A stretch of DNA of 64,000 bases, taken from Roseburia sp. Lineage in GTDB: Bacteria; Bacillota; Clostridia; Lachnospirales; Lachnospiraceae. This document shows positions 35,425 to 43,409 of this stretch, in pieces (the stretch's first letter is position 1; each line of letters starts with the position of its first letter). The translations under genes were made by a program, and so were the position numbers. The stretch is taken from NCBI GenBank assembly GCA_017937095.1, contig JAGBEG010000007.1, positions 62,001 to 126,000 of the forward strand, in the 5' to 3' direction. Below the pieces are notes generated by a model. The model ran no database searches. It saw only the letters and a list, made by a program, of their open reading frames with translations, and was not told the DNA's origin.

Positions 35425-35473
35425 GAAGAGCGCGCAGGATGTTGGTTCGTTTTAAGATAAAATAGTCATGGAT

Positions 35474-35524
35474 GGGCTGTTGCAAAAGCAGATGTATCGT
35501 CTGCCTTTGCCGCAGCCCTCTTTT
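35474..35524 (+). terminator. Terminator before the MarR gene
   Basis: GGGCTG and CAGCCC close a long stem with inner GCAAA/TTTGC and GCAGA/TCTGC pairs, then TCTTTT. Confidence 0.85.
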
Positions 35525-35526
35525 AA

Positions 35527-35562
35527 ATTATTGTTGACAAGGAAACAATAATAGAGTACAGT
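35527..35562 (+). promoter_or_regulatory. Promoter and palindromic operator of the MarR gene
   Basis: TTGACA at 35534 and TACAGT at 35557, 17 bases apart. A perfect palindrome, ATTATTGTT (35527) with AACAATAAT (35544), covers the -35 element, the expected site of autorepression. Confidence 0.8.
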
Positions 35563-35608
35563 AGGTATGTCGAAAGAGATAAGAGCGACATGAAAAGGAA
35601 GAGTCTGG

Positions 35609-36067
35609 ATGGAACAGCAGGAGCAGTTATTAAAGGAAATTTCCCTGATGTTAGAGCGGCAGGACATGTTGTCGAAGCTGACAGAAAGCCAGTGCCTGGA
35701 TGAATACGGATATTCGGAGACGCACTGTATCGATTATATCGGTCGGCTGGAGCTGCCGAATGTGACAAAGGTAGCGGAGCATATGGGGATGACCCGCGGC
35801 GCGATCAGCAAGATGACGAAGAAATTGCTGGCAAAAGGGTTGATTGAGAAGTACACATTGGAAACGAACAAGAAGGAAGTTTACTTCCGGCTGACAGACT
35901 TAGGACAGCTTCTCTTTGACGAGCACGCTAAGCGTCACAAGCGCTGGGAAAAACGTGACATGGAATTTTTGTCAAGGTATTCCGCAGACGAGGTGGAGAC
36001 GGTTTACCGTTTCATGCGCGAGTTCAATGTATACCTTGAAAAGCAGATCGAGACGCTTGCCGAGTGA
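35609..36067 (+). CDS. MarR-family transcriptional regulator
   Basis: A 152-residue winged-helix regulator. The DNA-binding core is LPNVTKVAEHMGMTRGAISKMTKKLLAKGLIEKYT (about 48-82), followed by the wing (NKKEVYFRLTDLG) and C-terminal dimerisation helices. It stands alone between terminators, with a palindrome over its own promoter, so it probably represses itself and a distant target. The first helix is Glu/Gln-rich (MEQQEQLLKEISLMLERQ). The ligand is unknown. Confidence 0.9.
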   Translation: MEQQEQLLKEISLMLERQDMLSKLTESQCLDEYGYSETHCIDYIGRLELPNVTKVAEHMGMTRGAISKMTKKLLAKGLIEKYTLETNKKEVYFRLTDLGQLLFDEHAKRHKRWEKRDMEFLSRYSADEVETVYRFMREFNVYLEKQIETLAE

Positions 36068-36113
36068 CGGGACAAAGAAAGCAAAGAGCCCTTCGGCAAT
36101 GAACACAGTGCTT

Positions 36114-36147
36114 TTATGCAACAGGACGCAATTTCCTAATGGCATAA
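36114..36147. repeat. Palindromic repeat, copy G
   Basis: TTATGCAACAGGA and TCCTAATGGCATAA form imperfect inverted arms of the type seen at 9634, here with the central CGCAATT in the opposite orientation. It lies just after marR. Confidence 0.7.
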
Positions 36148-36148
36148 A

Positions 36149-36176
36149 AGGAACGCCCGGAAAATCCGGGCGCTCC
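36149..36176. terminator. Hairpin between convergent marR and transglycosylase genes
   Basis: AGGAACGCCCGGA pairs with TCCGGGCGCTCCT. T/A runs are short on both sides; it likely serves both genes. Confidence 0.65.
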
Positions 36177-36186
36177 TAAAAGAAGC

Positions 36187-37356
36187 CTAAGTTGTTTCGG
36201 CGGTATTCGCGGAAGCATCTGCCTCGCCGGAAGCATTCGTACTGCTGTCGGGGGAAGCATCTGCCTCGTCGGAAGCATTCATACTGTTGTCTGAGGTAGT
36301 GTCTGCCTCGCCGGAAGCATTCGTACTGTTGTCAGCGGAAACAGTTGTCTGCGTATCAGCGTCCGTCGAAGGAACGGTCTGCGTATCGGAGCTCGTATCC
36401 GTGGAAGGAACTGACCCGGAAGCATCCGGTGTATCGGTGGAAGGGGTTGCAGCGTCAGTCTGATTATCAGCCGCTATACCCGGGGAAGCTGTTTCCGAGG
36501 AATCTGTGTCAGTATTCGTCGAAGGCGTATACTGGGCGTTGCCGGAAATATTTGCAGAGCCGGAAGCCGAATTGTCTGTGGTCTCGTTGCCGGAAGCAGA
36601 AGTTCCGGCGGTGTTTATAATGCGGGAACCGTCTGCGACAGTAGCGGTAAAGGAGTTTTGAACTCCGGCAGAAGAAGTATCCGGGGACGCCGTCTTTTCC
36701 TTGACAAGCTTTATCAGAGAGACGAGCAGATCTACCGTCTCGCTGCTCACATTGTTGGATGCGAGGAAATTCGAGATTGCATCGGATACGGAGTCTTTTA
36801 CCTCAGCATTCATATAGGAGAGAACCTTCTTCACGTAATTCTGCGTCTCGGTAAAAGGCGGGATGCCGCCGTACTTGTCCACGTTGCCGCTGCCTGCATT
36901 GTAGGCAGCAAGAGCGAGGGAGGTATTACCGTTATATTTGCTTAAGAGCTGGGAAATCAGCTTCGCGCCGCCCATGATATTTTCTCTTGGATCATAGGAG
37001 TTGGAAACGCCCAGAGATGCGGCGGTTGCAGGCATAAGCTGCATGATGCCGACTGCGCCCGCGCTGCTTACCGCGTTTGGATTGAAATTCGATTCTGCGC
37101 GTGCGATAGACTTAAGAAGATTTACGGAGACGCCGAATGTGGAAGCCGCTTCCTCAAAAATTTCGTTTAAATCTGCGGAACAGTCCGTGAGTGTAACGGT
37201 TTCTGCGGCGTAGGCTTTGGATGCCTCATCCAGAGTGGAAGAGAAATCGCCGCCGACGGAGCTGGAAGCATTTTTGGCAGCCGCCCGTTCGGCAGCCTCT
37301 GCATTTATCTGATCGATCAGTGCCTGATCATGATAGTTTAAAATCGTGATACTCAT
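36187..37356 (-). CDS. Lytic transglycosylase (SLT domain) with a repetitive tail and no signal peptide
   Basis: A 389-residue peptidoglycan lyase. Residues about 75-190 are an SLT domain with the catalytic glutamate in SIARAESNFNPNAVSSAGAVGIMQLMP and the later LALAAYNAGSGNV and YVKKVLSYM motifs. The ATG at 37356 has AAGGAGT upstream and gives MSITILNYHDQ, which has no signal peptide. The hydrophobic in-frame extension upstream of it has no ribosome site. The C-terminal 190 residues are Ser/Thr/Asp/Ala-rich, ending in three 14-residue repeats. Export would need a non-Sec route, or the start is wrong. Divergent from azlC. Confidence 0.85.
   Translation of the reverse strand: MSITILNYHDQALIDQINAEAAERAAAKNASSSVGGDFSSTLDEASKAYAAETVTLTDCSADLNEIFEEAASTFGVSVNLLKSIARAESNFNPNAVSSAGAVGIMQLMPATAASLGVSNSYDPRENIMGGAKLISQLLSKYNGNTSLALAAYNAGSGNVDKYGGIPPFTETQNYVKKVLSYMNAEVKDSVSDAISNFLASNNVSSETVDLLVSLIKLVKEKTASPDTSSAGVQNSFTATVADGSRIINTAGTSASGNETTDNSASGSANISGNAQYTPSTNTDTDSSETASPGIAADNQTDAATPSTDTPDASGSVPSTDTSSDTQTVPSTDADTQTTVSADNSTNASGEADTTSDNSMNASDEADASPDSSTNASGEADASANTAETT
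36211..36336 (-). repeat. Three 42-base coding repeats in the transglycosylase tail
   Basis: Units of 42 bases encode DNSTNASGEADTTS, DNSMNASDEADASP and DSSTNASGEADASA. The frame is preserved, so copy number could vary without breaking the protein. Confidence 0.9.
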
Positions 37357-37445
37357 TTGTGACTCCTTCATAGCGAAATAGATAGAAATTTGTACATACA
37401 ACCAGAAAAAGTATAGCATAATTTGTAGAAATAGGAAAGAATAAA

Positions 37446-38180
37446 ATGAAAACAAGGCTGGATGAAAAAAAAGGAAGCTACATACGGGCGTTTCGCGCAG
37501 CGTTTCCATATACGATACCCGTGCTTACCGGATATCTCTTTATCGGGATGGCATTCGGGGTCATGATACAGGAAAAGGGGTACAATTTTCTTTGGGCAAT
37601 GCTTATGAGCCTTTTGATTTACGCGGGAAGCGGACAGTACCTTGCGGTCAACTTCTTTGCCCCCGGAGTAAGCCTCTGGCACGTCATTTTTATGGAATTT
37701 ATGCTGAATATCCGCCATATTTTTTACGGACTGTCACTGCTTGAGCGTTTCAGCAAAATGGGAAAAAAGAGGCTTTACATGATATTTTCCCTGACGGACG
37801 AGACATACTCGCTCTTTTTTGTGACAAAGGTGCCGCCCGATGTGAGGGAGGATCAATTTCTCTTTGCAATCGCACTGCTCGATCAGTCCTACTGGATCAT
37901 CGGGTCAGGGATCGGCGCGCTGCTTGGAAATGTCCTGCCGTTTTCGACGGAGGGAATTGATTTTGCAATGACGGCGCTGTTTGTAGTCATCATGACGGAA
38001 CAGTGGATGGACAGCCAGAACCGCAAGAGCGTTATCATAGGATTGCTTTGCGGGCTGTTTTGCCTTATTATTTTTGGGGCGGATAATTTTATCCTGCCGA
38101 CGATGATCTGCATTATGGTGATTCTGCTCGCGGGAAAGCGCGTCCTGACGGAACAGGAGGTGAATCATAATGCCGGTTAG
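37446..38180 (+). CDS. azlC: AzlC-type branched-chain amino acid exporter subunit
   Basis: The large subunit of the AzlCD exporter, 244 residues with several hydrophobic helices. IPVLTGYLFIGMAFGVMIQEKGY and FMLNIRHIFYGLSLLERF are typical of AzlC, as are the SGQYLAVNFF and LTDETYSLF segments. It overlaps azlD by 11 bases, the usual arrangement. The start follows AGGAAAG. Cotranscription with lysA downstream hints at export of an amino acid related to the lysine pathway, but this is only positional. Confidence 0.93.
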   Translation: MKTRLDEKKGSYIRAFRAAFPYTIPVLTGYLFIGMAFGVMIQEKGYNFLWAMLMSLLIYAGSGQYLAVNFFAPGVSLWHVIFMEFMLNIRHIFYGLSLLERFSKMGKKRLYMIFSLTDETYSLFFVTKVPPDVREDQFLFAIALLDQSYWIIGSGIGALLGNVLPFSTEGIDFAMTALFVVIMTEQWMDSQNRKSVIIGLLCGLFCLIIFGADNFILPTMICIMVILLAGKRVLTEQEVNHNAG

Positions 38181-38502
38181 TGTGGGAAGGTCGTTTGCGA
38201 TTATAGCGGCGGTGGGCGGTACCGTATTTTTTACAAGGCTGATTCCGTTTTTATTTTTCCCAAAGGGAAAAGAGATACCGCCTATGATACAGTATCTCGG
38301 AAAAGTGCTGCCGCCTGCGGTCATCGGAATGCTGGTGATCTATTGCCTGAAGTCGGTGAATGTGCTTGCGGCGCCGTTTGGCCTGCCGGAGCTTATCGCT
38401 GTTGCGGTGGTAATCCTGCTTCATGTGTGGAAACGCAATAATCTGCTCAGTATCGGCACAGGCACAGTCCTTTATATGTTTTTGATACAGGCAGTATTTT
38501 AA
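38170..38502 (+). CDS. azlD: AzlD-type small exporter subunit
   Basis: A 110-residue membrane protein with three to four helices: FTRLIPFLFFPKGKEIPPMIQYLGKVLPPAVIGMLVIYCL is characteristic of AzlD. It pairs with AzlC to form the exporter. The ATG at 38170 lies inside the azlC 3' end (GAGGTGAATCATA upstream). Confidence 0.92.
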   Translation: MPVSVGRSFAIIAAVGGTVFFTRLIPFLFFPKGKEIPPMIQYLGKVLPPAVIGMLVIYCLKSVNVLAAPFGLPELIAVAVVILLHVWKRNNLLSIGTGTVLYMFLIQAVF

Positions 38503-38523
38503 TTATTTCAGGAGGAAATGAAA

Positions 38524-39807
38524 ATGAAAAAGAAACCATTTGTAACCAAAGAACAGCTTGAGGAAATCGTAAAGGAATATCCGACGCCGTTCCACCTTTA
38601 CGATGAGAAGGGCATCCGTGAGAATGCAAAGGCAGTGAAGGAAGCGTTTGCGTGGAATCCGGGCTTCCGTGAGTATTTTGCAGTGAAGGCGACCCCGAAT
38701 CCGTACATCCTTGACATTTTAAAGGAATATGACTGCGGCTGCGACTGCGCATCCTTAACAGAGCTGATGTTAGCCGATTCCCAGGGATTTGACGGAAAGC
38801 ATATCATGTTCTCCTCGAACGATACGCCTGCGGAAGAGTTCGCTTTTGCAAATGAGCTTGGCGCAATCATCAATCTGGATGATTTTACCCATATTGATTT
38901 CCTGGAAAAGACCATCGGAAAGATTCCTGAGACGATCAGTTGCCGCTACAATCCGGGCGGCGTGTTCAAGATGAGCAACGGTATCATGGACAACCCGGGA
39001 GATGCAAAATACGGTTTTACGCATGAGCAGATCATAGAGGGCTTTAAAATCTTAAAGGAAAAGGGCGCAAAGTATTTCGGTGTGCACGCGTTCCTTGCGA
39101 GCAACACGGTCACGAACGAGTATTATCCGAAGCTTGCGAGACAGCTCTTTGAGCTTGTCGTGGAGCTTAAGGAGAAGACGGGCTGTGATATCCGGTTCAT
39201 CAACCTCTCGGGCGGTGTCGGCATTCCTTACACGCCGGATCAGACCCCGAATGATATCCGTGTGATCGGCGAGGGAGTGCGCGAGGCATTCGAGGAGATC
39301 CTCGTTCCTGCCGGAATGGGCGATGTGTCCATCTATACGGAGATGGGACGCTTTATGTTAGGACCTTACGGCTGCCTTGTGACGACGGCAATTCACGAAA
39401 AGCACACGCACAAGGAGTACATCGGCGTGGATGCGTGCGCGGTCAACCTGATGCGTCCGGCAATTTACGGCGCATACCATCACATTACCGTTATGGGAAA
39501 GGAGGACGCGCCGTGCGATCACAAATACGATGTGACGGGTTCTCTCTGTGAGAATTGCGATAAGTTTGCCATCGACCGTATGCTGCCGGAGATTGCAATG
39601 GGCGATCTGCTCGTCATTCATGACACCGGAGCACATGGCTTTTCCATGGGCTACAACTACAACGGAAAGCTGCGTTCTGCCGAGGTATTGTTAAAGGAGG
39701 ACGGTTCGATACAGCTCATACGCCGTGCGGAGACCCCGGAGGATTATTTCCGTACCTTTGACTGCTTTGATATCTTAAAGGATATGAAGCACCCCAAGAG
39801 AAAATAG
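38524..39807 (+). CDS. lysA: Diaminopimelate decarboxylase
   Basis: Decarboxylates meso-diaminopimelate to lysine; fold-type III PLP enzyme. The 427 residues show TPFHLYDEKGIRENAK at the start, the PLP lysine in FAVKATPNPYIL near residue 58, CDCASLTELMLA, SGGVGIPYTPDQ, YTEMGRFMLGPYGCLV and the C-terminal GSLCENCDKFA ... GDLLVIHDTGAHGFSMGYNYNG. The ATG at 38524 is 8 bases from AGGAGG; the ATG at 38518 is too close. It follows azlD by 21 bases, so the operon is azlCD-lysA. meso-DAP needs an epimerase not found in this window. Confidence 0.93.
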   Translation: MKKKPFVTKEQLEEIVKEYPTPFHLYDEKGIRENAKAVKEAFAWNPGFREYFAVKATPNPYILDILKEYDCGCDCASLTELMLADSQGFDGKHIMFSSNDTPAEEFAFANELGAIINLDDFTHIDFLEKTIGKIPETISCRYNPGGVFKMSNGIMDNPGDAKYGFTHEQIIEGFKILKEKGAKYFGVHAFLASNTVTNEYYPKLARQLFELVVELKEKTGCDIRFINLSGGVGIPYTPDQTPNDIRVIGEGVREAFEEILVPAGMGDVSIYTEMGRFMLGPYGCLVTTAIHEKHTHKEYIGVDACAVNLMRPAIYGAYHHITVMGKEDAPCDHKYDVTGSLCENCDKFAIDRMLPEIAMGDLLVIHDTGAHGFSMGYNYNGKLRSAEVLLKEDGSIQLIRRAETPEDYFRTFDCFDILKDMKHPKRK

Positions 39808-39868
39808 AGTATAATCTGCGAAGGCTGCTGTGAACGGAGCAAACAGCAACCTTCATAGATTCTTCAGA

Positions 39869-39910
39869 AAGTCTTAATGTGGCGGTATCTGTCATGTTAA
39901 GACTTTTTTT
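39869..39910 (+). terminator. Terminator after lysA
   Basis: AAGTCTTAA pairs with TTAAGACTT, followed by seven T residues. A second hairpin, TGCTGT/ACAGCA, precedes it at 39824. Confidence 0.88.
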
Positions 39911-39947
39911 GGTATCATTGGGGAAAGTTTGTGAGGAGGAAATGAAG

Positions 39948-40574
39948 ATGTATCAATTGTTAGCGATTTTTATTGATGTGGTCTGTGTGGGTGTGATTTT
40001 TGTTCCGGTATTTTGGTTTGTGTGCGGCAGAGCCTTATGGTGGGAAAGTAAGCGGCGGATGTGCCTTCTGTTGTGCTTCGGACTTTATCTGGCAGCCGTT
40101 TTTTCTGTCACCGGAATGCCGGATATCAGATCGCTTGTGTTTGATCCGGCGTTTCATTTCCTGCCGTTTGTGGATGTTGTAAATAGTCCTTTTTCTTATA
40201 CATGTAATTCAATCCTGAATATGATACTGTTTGTGCCTTTGGGCGTGATGACACCGATACTTTGGGAGAAATTTCGTGACCTGCGGCGAATTGCCCTTTT
40301 GGGATTTGGCGTGTCGTTTTTTATAGAAGCGAGCCAGATTTTTACATTTCGGCTGACGGATATTGACGATCTTCTCATGAATACGGCGGGGGCAGTGCTT
40401 GGATTTCTGCTGCTGCGCGCTTTTTGTAAGAAAGACGGCAAAAGGCTGCTGCCGGAGGAAAATCAAAATGAGAAGAGGAAAAAGGAATTTGGTATTATGT
40501 TTGGAATGGTTTTTGCGCTGATGTTTTTGGTGACACCGTTTCTGTCGGGAATGATATGGGAAATGATTTTGTAA
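39948..40574 (+). CDS. VanZ-family membrane protein
   Basis: A 208-residue membrane protein with about five helices. The VanZ pattern is seen in FLPFVDVV ... SILNMILFVPLGVMTPIL and SFFIEASQIFTFRLTDIDDLLMNTAGAVLGFLL (about 70-165). VanZ proteins give low-level resistance to teicoplanin and related lipoglycopeptides in some hosts; many homologues have no known role. The ATG at 39948 is 8 bases from GAGGAGGA; the ATG at 39942 is too near. Single gene. Confidence 0.85.
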   Translation: MYQLLAIFIDVVCVGVIFVPVFWFVCGRALWWESKRRMCLLLCFGLYLAAVFSVTGMPDIRSLVFDPAFHFLPFVDVVNSPFSYTCNSILNMILFVPLGVMTPILWEKFRDLRRIALLGFGVSFFIEASQIFTFRLTDIDDLLMNTAGAVLGFLLLRAFCKKDGKRLLPEENQNEKRKKEFGIMFGMVFALMFLVTPFLSGMIWEMIL

Positions 40575-40592
40575 ATTTTAAGAAGCCGCGCG

Positions 40593-40633
40593 GCAGCCGA
40601 AGGGGATAGTGCACCCTATCCCTTTCCGGCTAT
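40593..40633. terminator. Stem-loop shared by vanZ and the tiny toxin-like gene
   Basis: AGCCGAAGGGGATAG and CTATCCCTTTCCGGCT form a long imperfect stem between the convergent vanZ and toxin-like genes. T-runs are short. Confidence 0.55.
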
Positions 40634-40676
40634 GTGTAAGAACACATCAAACAGCGTCCTCTGTTGAAGCGGGGAG

Positions 40677-40772
40677 CTATTTCTTATGTACACCATTCTG
40701 GTTGCAAATAAAGGTTGCCACCGTAAAAATCACCATTACAAACGCAAATAAATCGCTGTATGTAACGTACAT
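40677..40772 (-). CDS. Tiny holin-like/type I toxin-like membrane peptide (31 residues)
   Basis: The minus strand encodes MYVTYSDLFAFVMVIFTVAT, then FICNQNGVHKK and a TAG stop. A single hydrophobic helix preceded by a YVTYSDLF phrase and closed by lysines is the pattern of the putative holin-like toxin family common in Lachnospiraceae, related to Fst/TxpA-type membrane toxins. The ribosome site GGAAAGGG favours the ATG at 40772; an ATG at 40781 adds three residues. An antisense RNA antitoxin is expected but none could be pinned down; weak promoter-like sequence (TTGCAA, TAAAAA) exists on the plus strand near 40702. Confidence 0.65.
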   Translation of the reverse strand: MYVTYSDLFAFVMVIFTVATFICNQNGVHKK

Positions 40773-40883
40773 ATGCACCATCCCTTTCCTGTGATTGGAA
40801 ATGAATGGATGCGTCCTCTTCGGCTGCCATCTGTCATAGTAGCACAGGAAGTCCATAAAAAAAGGGGTTTCTTGTATATAAGA

Positions 40884-41571
40884 TCAGTATTCTCCGGTGC
40901 CAATGCCAAATTCTTCTAACAGCCTGTCACAGTAAGCGGGATCTGCCGCAAGCTTTTGGATGTCGTCTATCCGGTCTGCTTCCGTGAGAAGCCGGATGAG
41001 CTGGCATATATCGCTGTGTCCTTCGTTTCGAATATATGCTTCACGTTCCCAGGATTTCATATAATGAATCCCCACCTCCTGATTCTGCTTGACCTTGCGG
41101 ACGAGGCGGTGAACCGCTTCGATGTCCTGATTGGTCACGTTGTCGTCTGTCGTTTCCTGCATATATTTTAGCATATCACTCAGGGCTTTACCAGAGCCTT
41201 TCCCTCTGATATACAGAAAAAATTTCGTAGGTGTTGTTCGGTTCAATGTCGTAAATGTCTGATACGACTCTGGCGTCGGACATGCGGACGCCGGGCAGGA
41301 TATCTTCCTCTGACAAATCCTCGATGTAGGCGTCGATTCGTATGCCGTGAAGATTGGTGTTTGGACCGGGAATGCTTTTCTGCGGAATGACCTTGACGCG
41401 GCGGAATGACCTGCCAAGAATGGTGCTAAGCAGAATGCGGCAGAACTCTTCCCCGATCTCTTCCTGCATGAGCATTTCCTGAAAGAGAAAATCGTCCATC
41501 AGGTTCAAATCTTCCAGTCTGCGCGGCGGAAGCTTGTGTGTAAAATAATTTGGCTGTTTTGTCATAGGCAT
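40884..41571 (-). pseudogene. Broken Rpn-family PD-(D/E)XK nuclease (transposase-like) gene
   Basis: The minus strand from 41571 (AAGGAG upstream) encodes the N-terminus of an Rpn-type nuclease (RRLEDLNLMDDFLFQEMLM ... IDAYIEDL ... SDIYDIEPN). It changes frame near 41225, and the other frame continues with the family C-terminus, KFFLYIRGKGSGKALSDMLKYM ... HYMKSWEREAYIRNEGHSD. The central part, about 60 codons or more between DIEPN and FFLYIRG, is missing, so an internal deletion caused the frameshift. The N-terminal frame runs out at VYQRERLW. An unrelated-looking intact Rpn-type gene is at 59922. Confidence 0.85.
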
Positions 41572-41792
41572 AGTTCTCCTTTTTGAAAAATAATTGTGAT
41601 AATTCGTGGCGAAAAGCCGGATTCTGCAATCTGATCGCAATATGCAGAATAGTGATGCGGCATAGCTGCCGCTAAGATAAATGCAGGGATGAAACCCTAC
41701 AGATGTATATTGACACTATACTCCATCAGGAAGAAGAATGCAAGAGAAAAATGAAGACCGCTGCAAGATGCAGATATGGAAATCATCATACA

Positions 41793-41832
41793 GATATGAT
41801 ACAATGAGCGCAAGCGAGGAGAACATGCTTGC
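41793..41832 (+). repeat. 40-base repeat with hairpin, copy 2
   Basis: Matches 18092-18131 at 38 of 40 positions; both lie upstream of a plus-strand gene. TACAAT at 41800 with TGGAAA 17 bases before may be a promoter. The remaining 41572-41903 gap shows only A-rich sequence. Confidence 0.8.
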
Positions 41833-41903
41833 GTGTCATATATTGTAAATACAAATGTAAGAATGATAACACAGGACAAATGAGAGTCAGAGGAAATTGT
41901 GCA

Positions 41904-42086
41904 ATGAAAGAGTATTTGACCAGAGCTGTATTCTGGATGATTGGGACTATGCTGGGACTATTGATAGTTGCGAATATCATGGATAGAGAATCAATTTCCT
42001 GGTTCCGGATACTTTGCGGAAGTTTGATTATGGGAGTCCTGGACTTGTTTTTCTCTGTCATTGGCAACAAGATCAGGAAGAAATAA
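41904..42086 (+). CDS. Small two-helix membrane protein (60 residues)
   Basis: Not recognised. Two hydrophobic helices, AVFWMIGTMLGLLIVANIM and FRILCGSLIMGVLDLFFSVI, are joined by a short polar turn, with a basic C-terminus (GNKIRKK). The ATG at 41904 follows AGAGGAA by ten bases. It lies in an accessory region between a broken nuclease gene and a GNAT. It could be a small membrane regulator; there is no evidence of toxicity. Confidence 0.55.
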   Translation: MKEYLTRAVFWMIGTMLGLLIVANIMDRESISWFRILCGSLIMGVLDLFFSVIGNKIRKK

Positions 42087-42143
42087 GAAGTATTATAAAC
42101 GCTGGCTTACACAGCGTTGCCTGATTTGGGGAAGGTAAATAAA

Positions 42144-42650
42144 ATGAAGTCCATTGAATTTCAGATAAGAAAGATAGAAGAAAGTGACCTCACAAGTCTG
42201 CTGCGGATAAAAAATGAAGCATCTGTGCATATGGACAGGTTTAAACAGCAGGCGGCAGGACGCGCAGTTTATATAGGCGCATTTATAAAGGATTCCGCTA
42301 TCGGTTATGTATTGCTGTCGTTGGACAATAAAGAGGATGTGACGCCATATACCAATGGGAGCAGATGCGCGGATATGATCGATTTGCTCATTATGGAGCC
42401 GTATAGGGATCGCGGAATCGGCTCAGAACTGATCCTCGCCTGTGAGGAAGCCTGCAGGCAAAAAAAGATATTTTATTTAGGGCTTGACGTCAATCCCGCG
42501 GATAATCCAAGAGCGAAATTGCTGTATGAAAGATTGGGGTATCGTGCTGTCGGAAAACTGCATTTGGACGGAGTGTATGAATATACGGACGAAGCTGGAG
42601 AGCCCCGGACGTATGAAGACTGGTGCGTAGACATGATAAAAGCTGTGTGA
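42144..42650 (+). CDS. GNAT-family N-acetyltransferase
   Basis: A 168-residue acetyl-CoA-dependent transferase. The acetyl-CoA site is in MIDLLIMEPYRDRGIGSELILACEEACRQ (about 79-107), followed by LGLDVNPADNPRAKLLYERLGYRAVGKL, the standard GNAT C-terminal pattern. The substrate is unknown. The next gene starts 9 bases after its stop codon. The start at 42144 follows GGAAGGTAAATAAA. Confidence 0.85.
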   Translation: MKSIEFQIRKIEESDLTSLLRIKNEASVHMDRFKQQAAGRAVYIGAFIKDSAIGYVLLSLDNKEDVTPYTNGSRCADMIDLLIMEPYRDRGIGSELILACEEACRQKKIFYLGLDVNPADNPRAKLLYERLGYRAVGKLHLDGVYEYTDEAGEPRTYEDWCVDMIKAV

Positions 42651-42659
42651 GGAACTACA

Positions 42660-43409
42660 ATGTGCATTGATACAGAGCGCTTTGAACAGGCGAAAAACAG
42701 AGTGATAGGGTTGAACAGGCAGAGGCAGGGCATTGGTACGCTCTCGGAGAAAACGGTTCACGCGGTTCTTAAGAATTATTATGCGCCGGACACCGACATG
42801 CATGAAATCCCGATTGAAAATTTCGTCGCAGACATTTACACCGGAACGGAGATCATCGAGATTCAGACGCGGTCATTTAACAATATGCGCAGAAAGCTGG
42901 CTGCATTTCTGCCGCTTTATCCGGTCACGATCGTCTATCCGATTCCGCACACGAAATGGCTGTCGTGGATCGACGAGGAATCCGGCGAGACCTCGCCCAA
43001 ACGGAAATCCCCCAAAAAAGGCAACCCCTATCAGGCGTTCATTGAACTCTACAAGATCCGTTCGTTTCTGCCGGATGAGAACCTGCATCTCCGCCTGGAC
43101 CTGATCGACATGGAAGAGTACCGTCTGTTGAACGGCTGGAGCCGTGATAAGAAAAAGGGCAGCGACCGCTACGACCGGATTCCGACCACCTTCGTTGAGG
43201 AGGTCGCAATCGATTGCAGAGAGGACTATATGCAGTTCATTCCCTACGACATCCCGGAGCCGTTCACGACAAAGGATTTTGCAAAATGCGCCAAAATTCC
43301 GGTGCGGCTCGCGCAGACAACGCTTTTGATCCTGCATGATCTCGCGATTGTCGAGCGGGTCGGGAAACAGGGAAACAGCTATCTCTATCAGATACGGGAA
43401 GTATCATGA
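42660..43409 (+). CDS. Putative nuclease-like protein with C-terminal winged helix (DUF8091-like)
   Basis: A 249-residue protein. The N-terminal half has HAVLKNYYAPDTDMHEIPIENFVADIYTGTEIIEIQTRSFNNMRRKLAAFLP; the order E ... D-x(6)-EIIEIQ resembles the core of PD-(D/E)XK nucleases with Gln replacing Lys. The phrase VTIVYPIPHTKWLSWIDEESGE is highly patterned and probably a family signature. Residues about 195-249 (FTTKDFAKCAKIPVRLAQTTLLILHDLAIVERVGKQGNSYLYQI) look like a winged helix. I recall similar proteins labelled DUF8091 in Clostridia, but cannot confirm. Function unknown; coupled to the upstream GNAT. Confidence 0.65.
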   Translation: MCIDTERFEQAKNRVIGLNRQRQGIGTLSEKTVHAVLKNYYAPDTDMHEIPIENFVADIYTGTEIIEIQTRSFNNMRRKLAAFLPLYPVTIVYPIPHTKWLSWIDEESGETSPKRKSPKKGNPYQAFIELYKIRSFLPDENLHLRLDLIDMEEYRLLNGWSRDKKKGSDRYDRIPTTFVEEVAIDCREDYMQFIPYDIPEPFTTKDFAKCAKIPVRLAQTTLLILHDLAIVERVGKQGNSYLYQIREVS

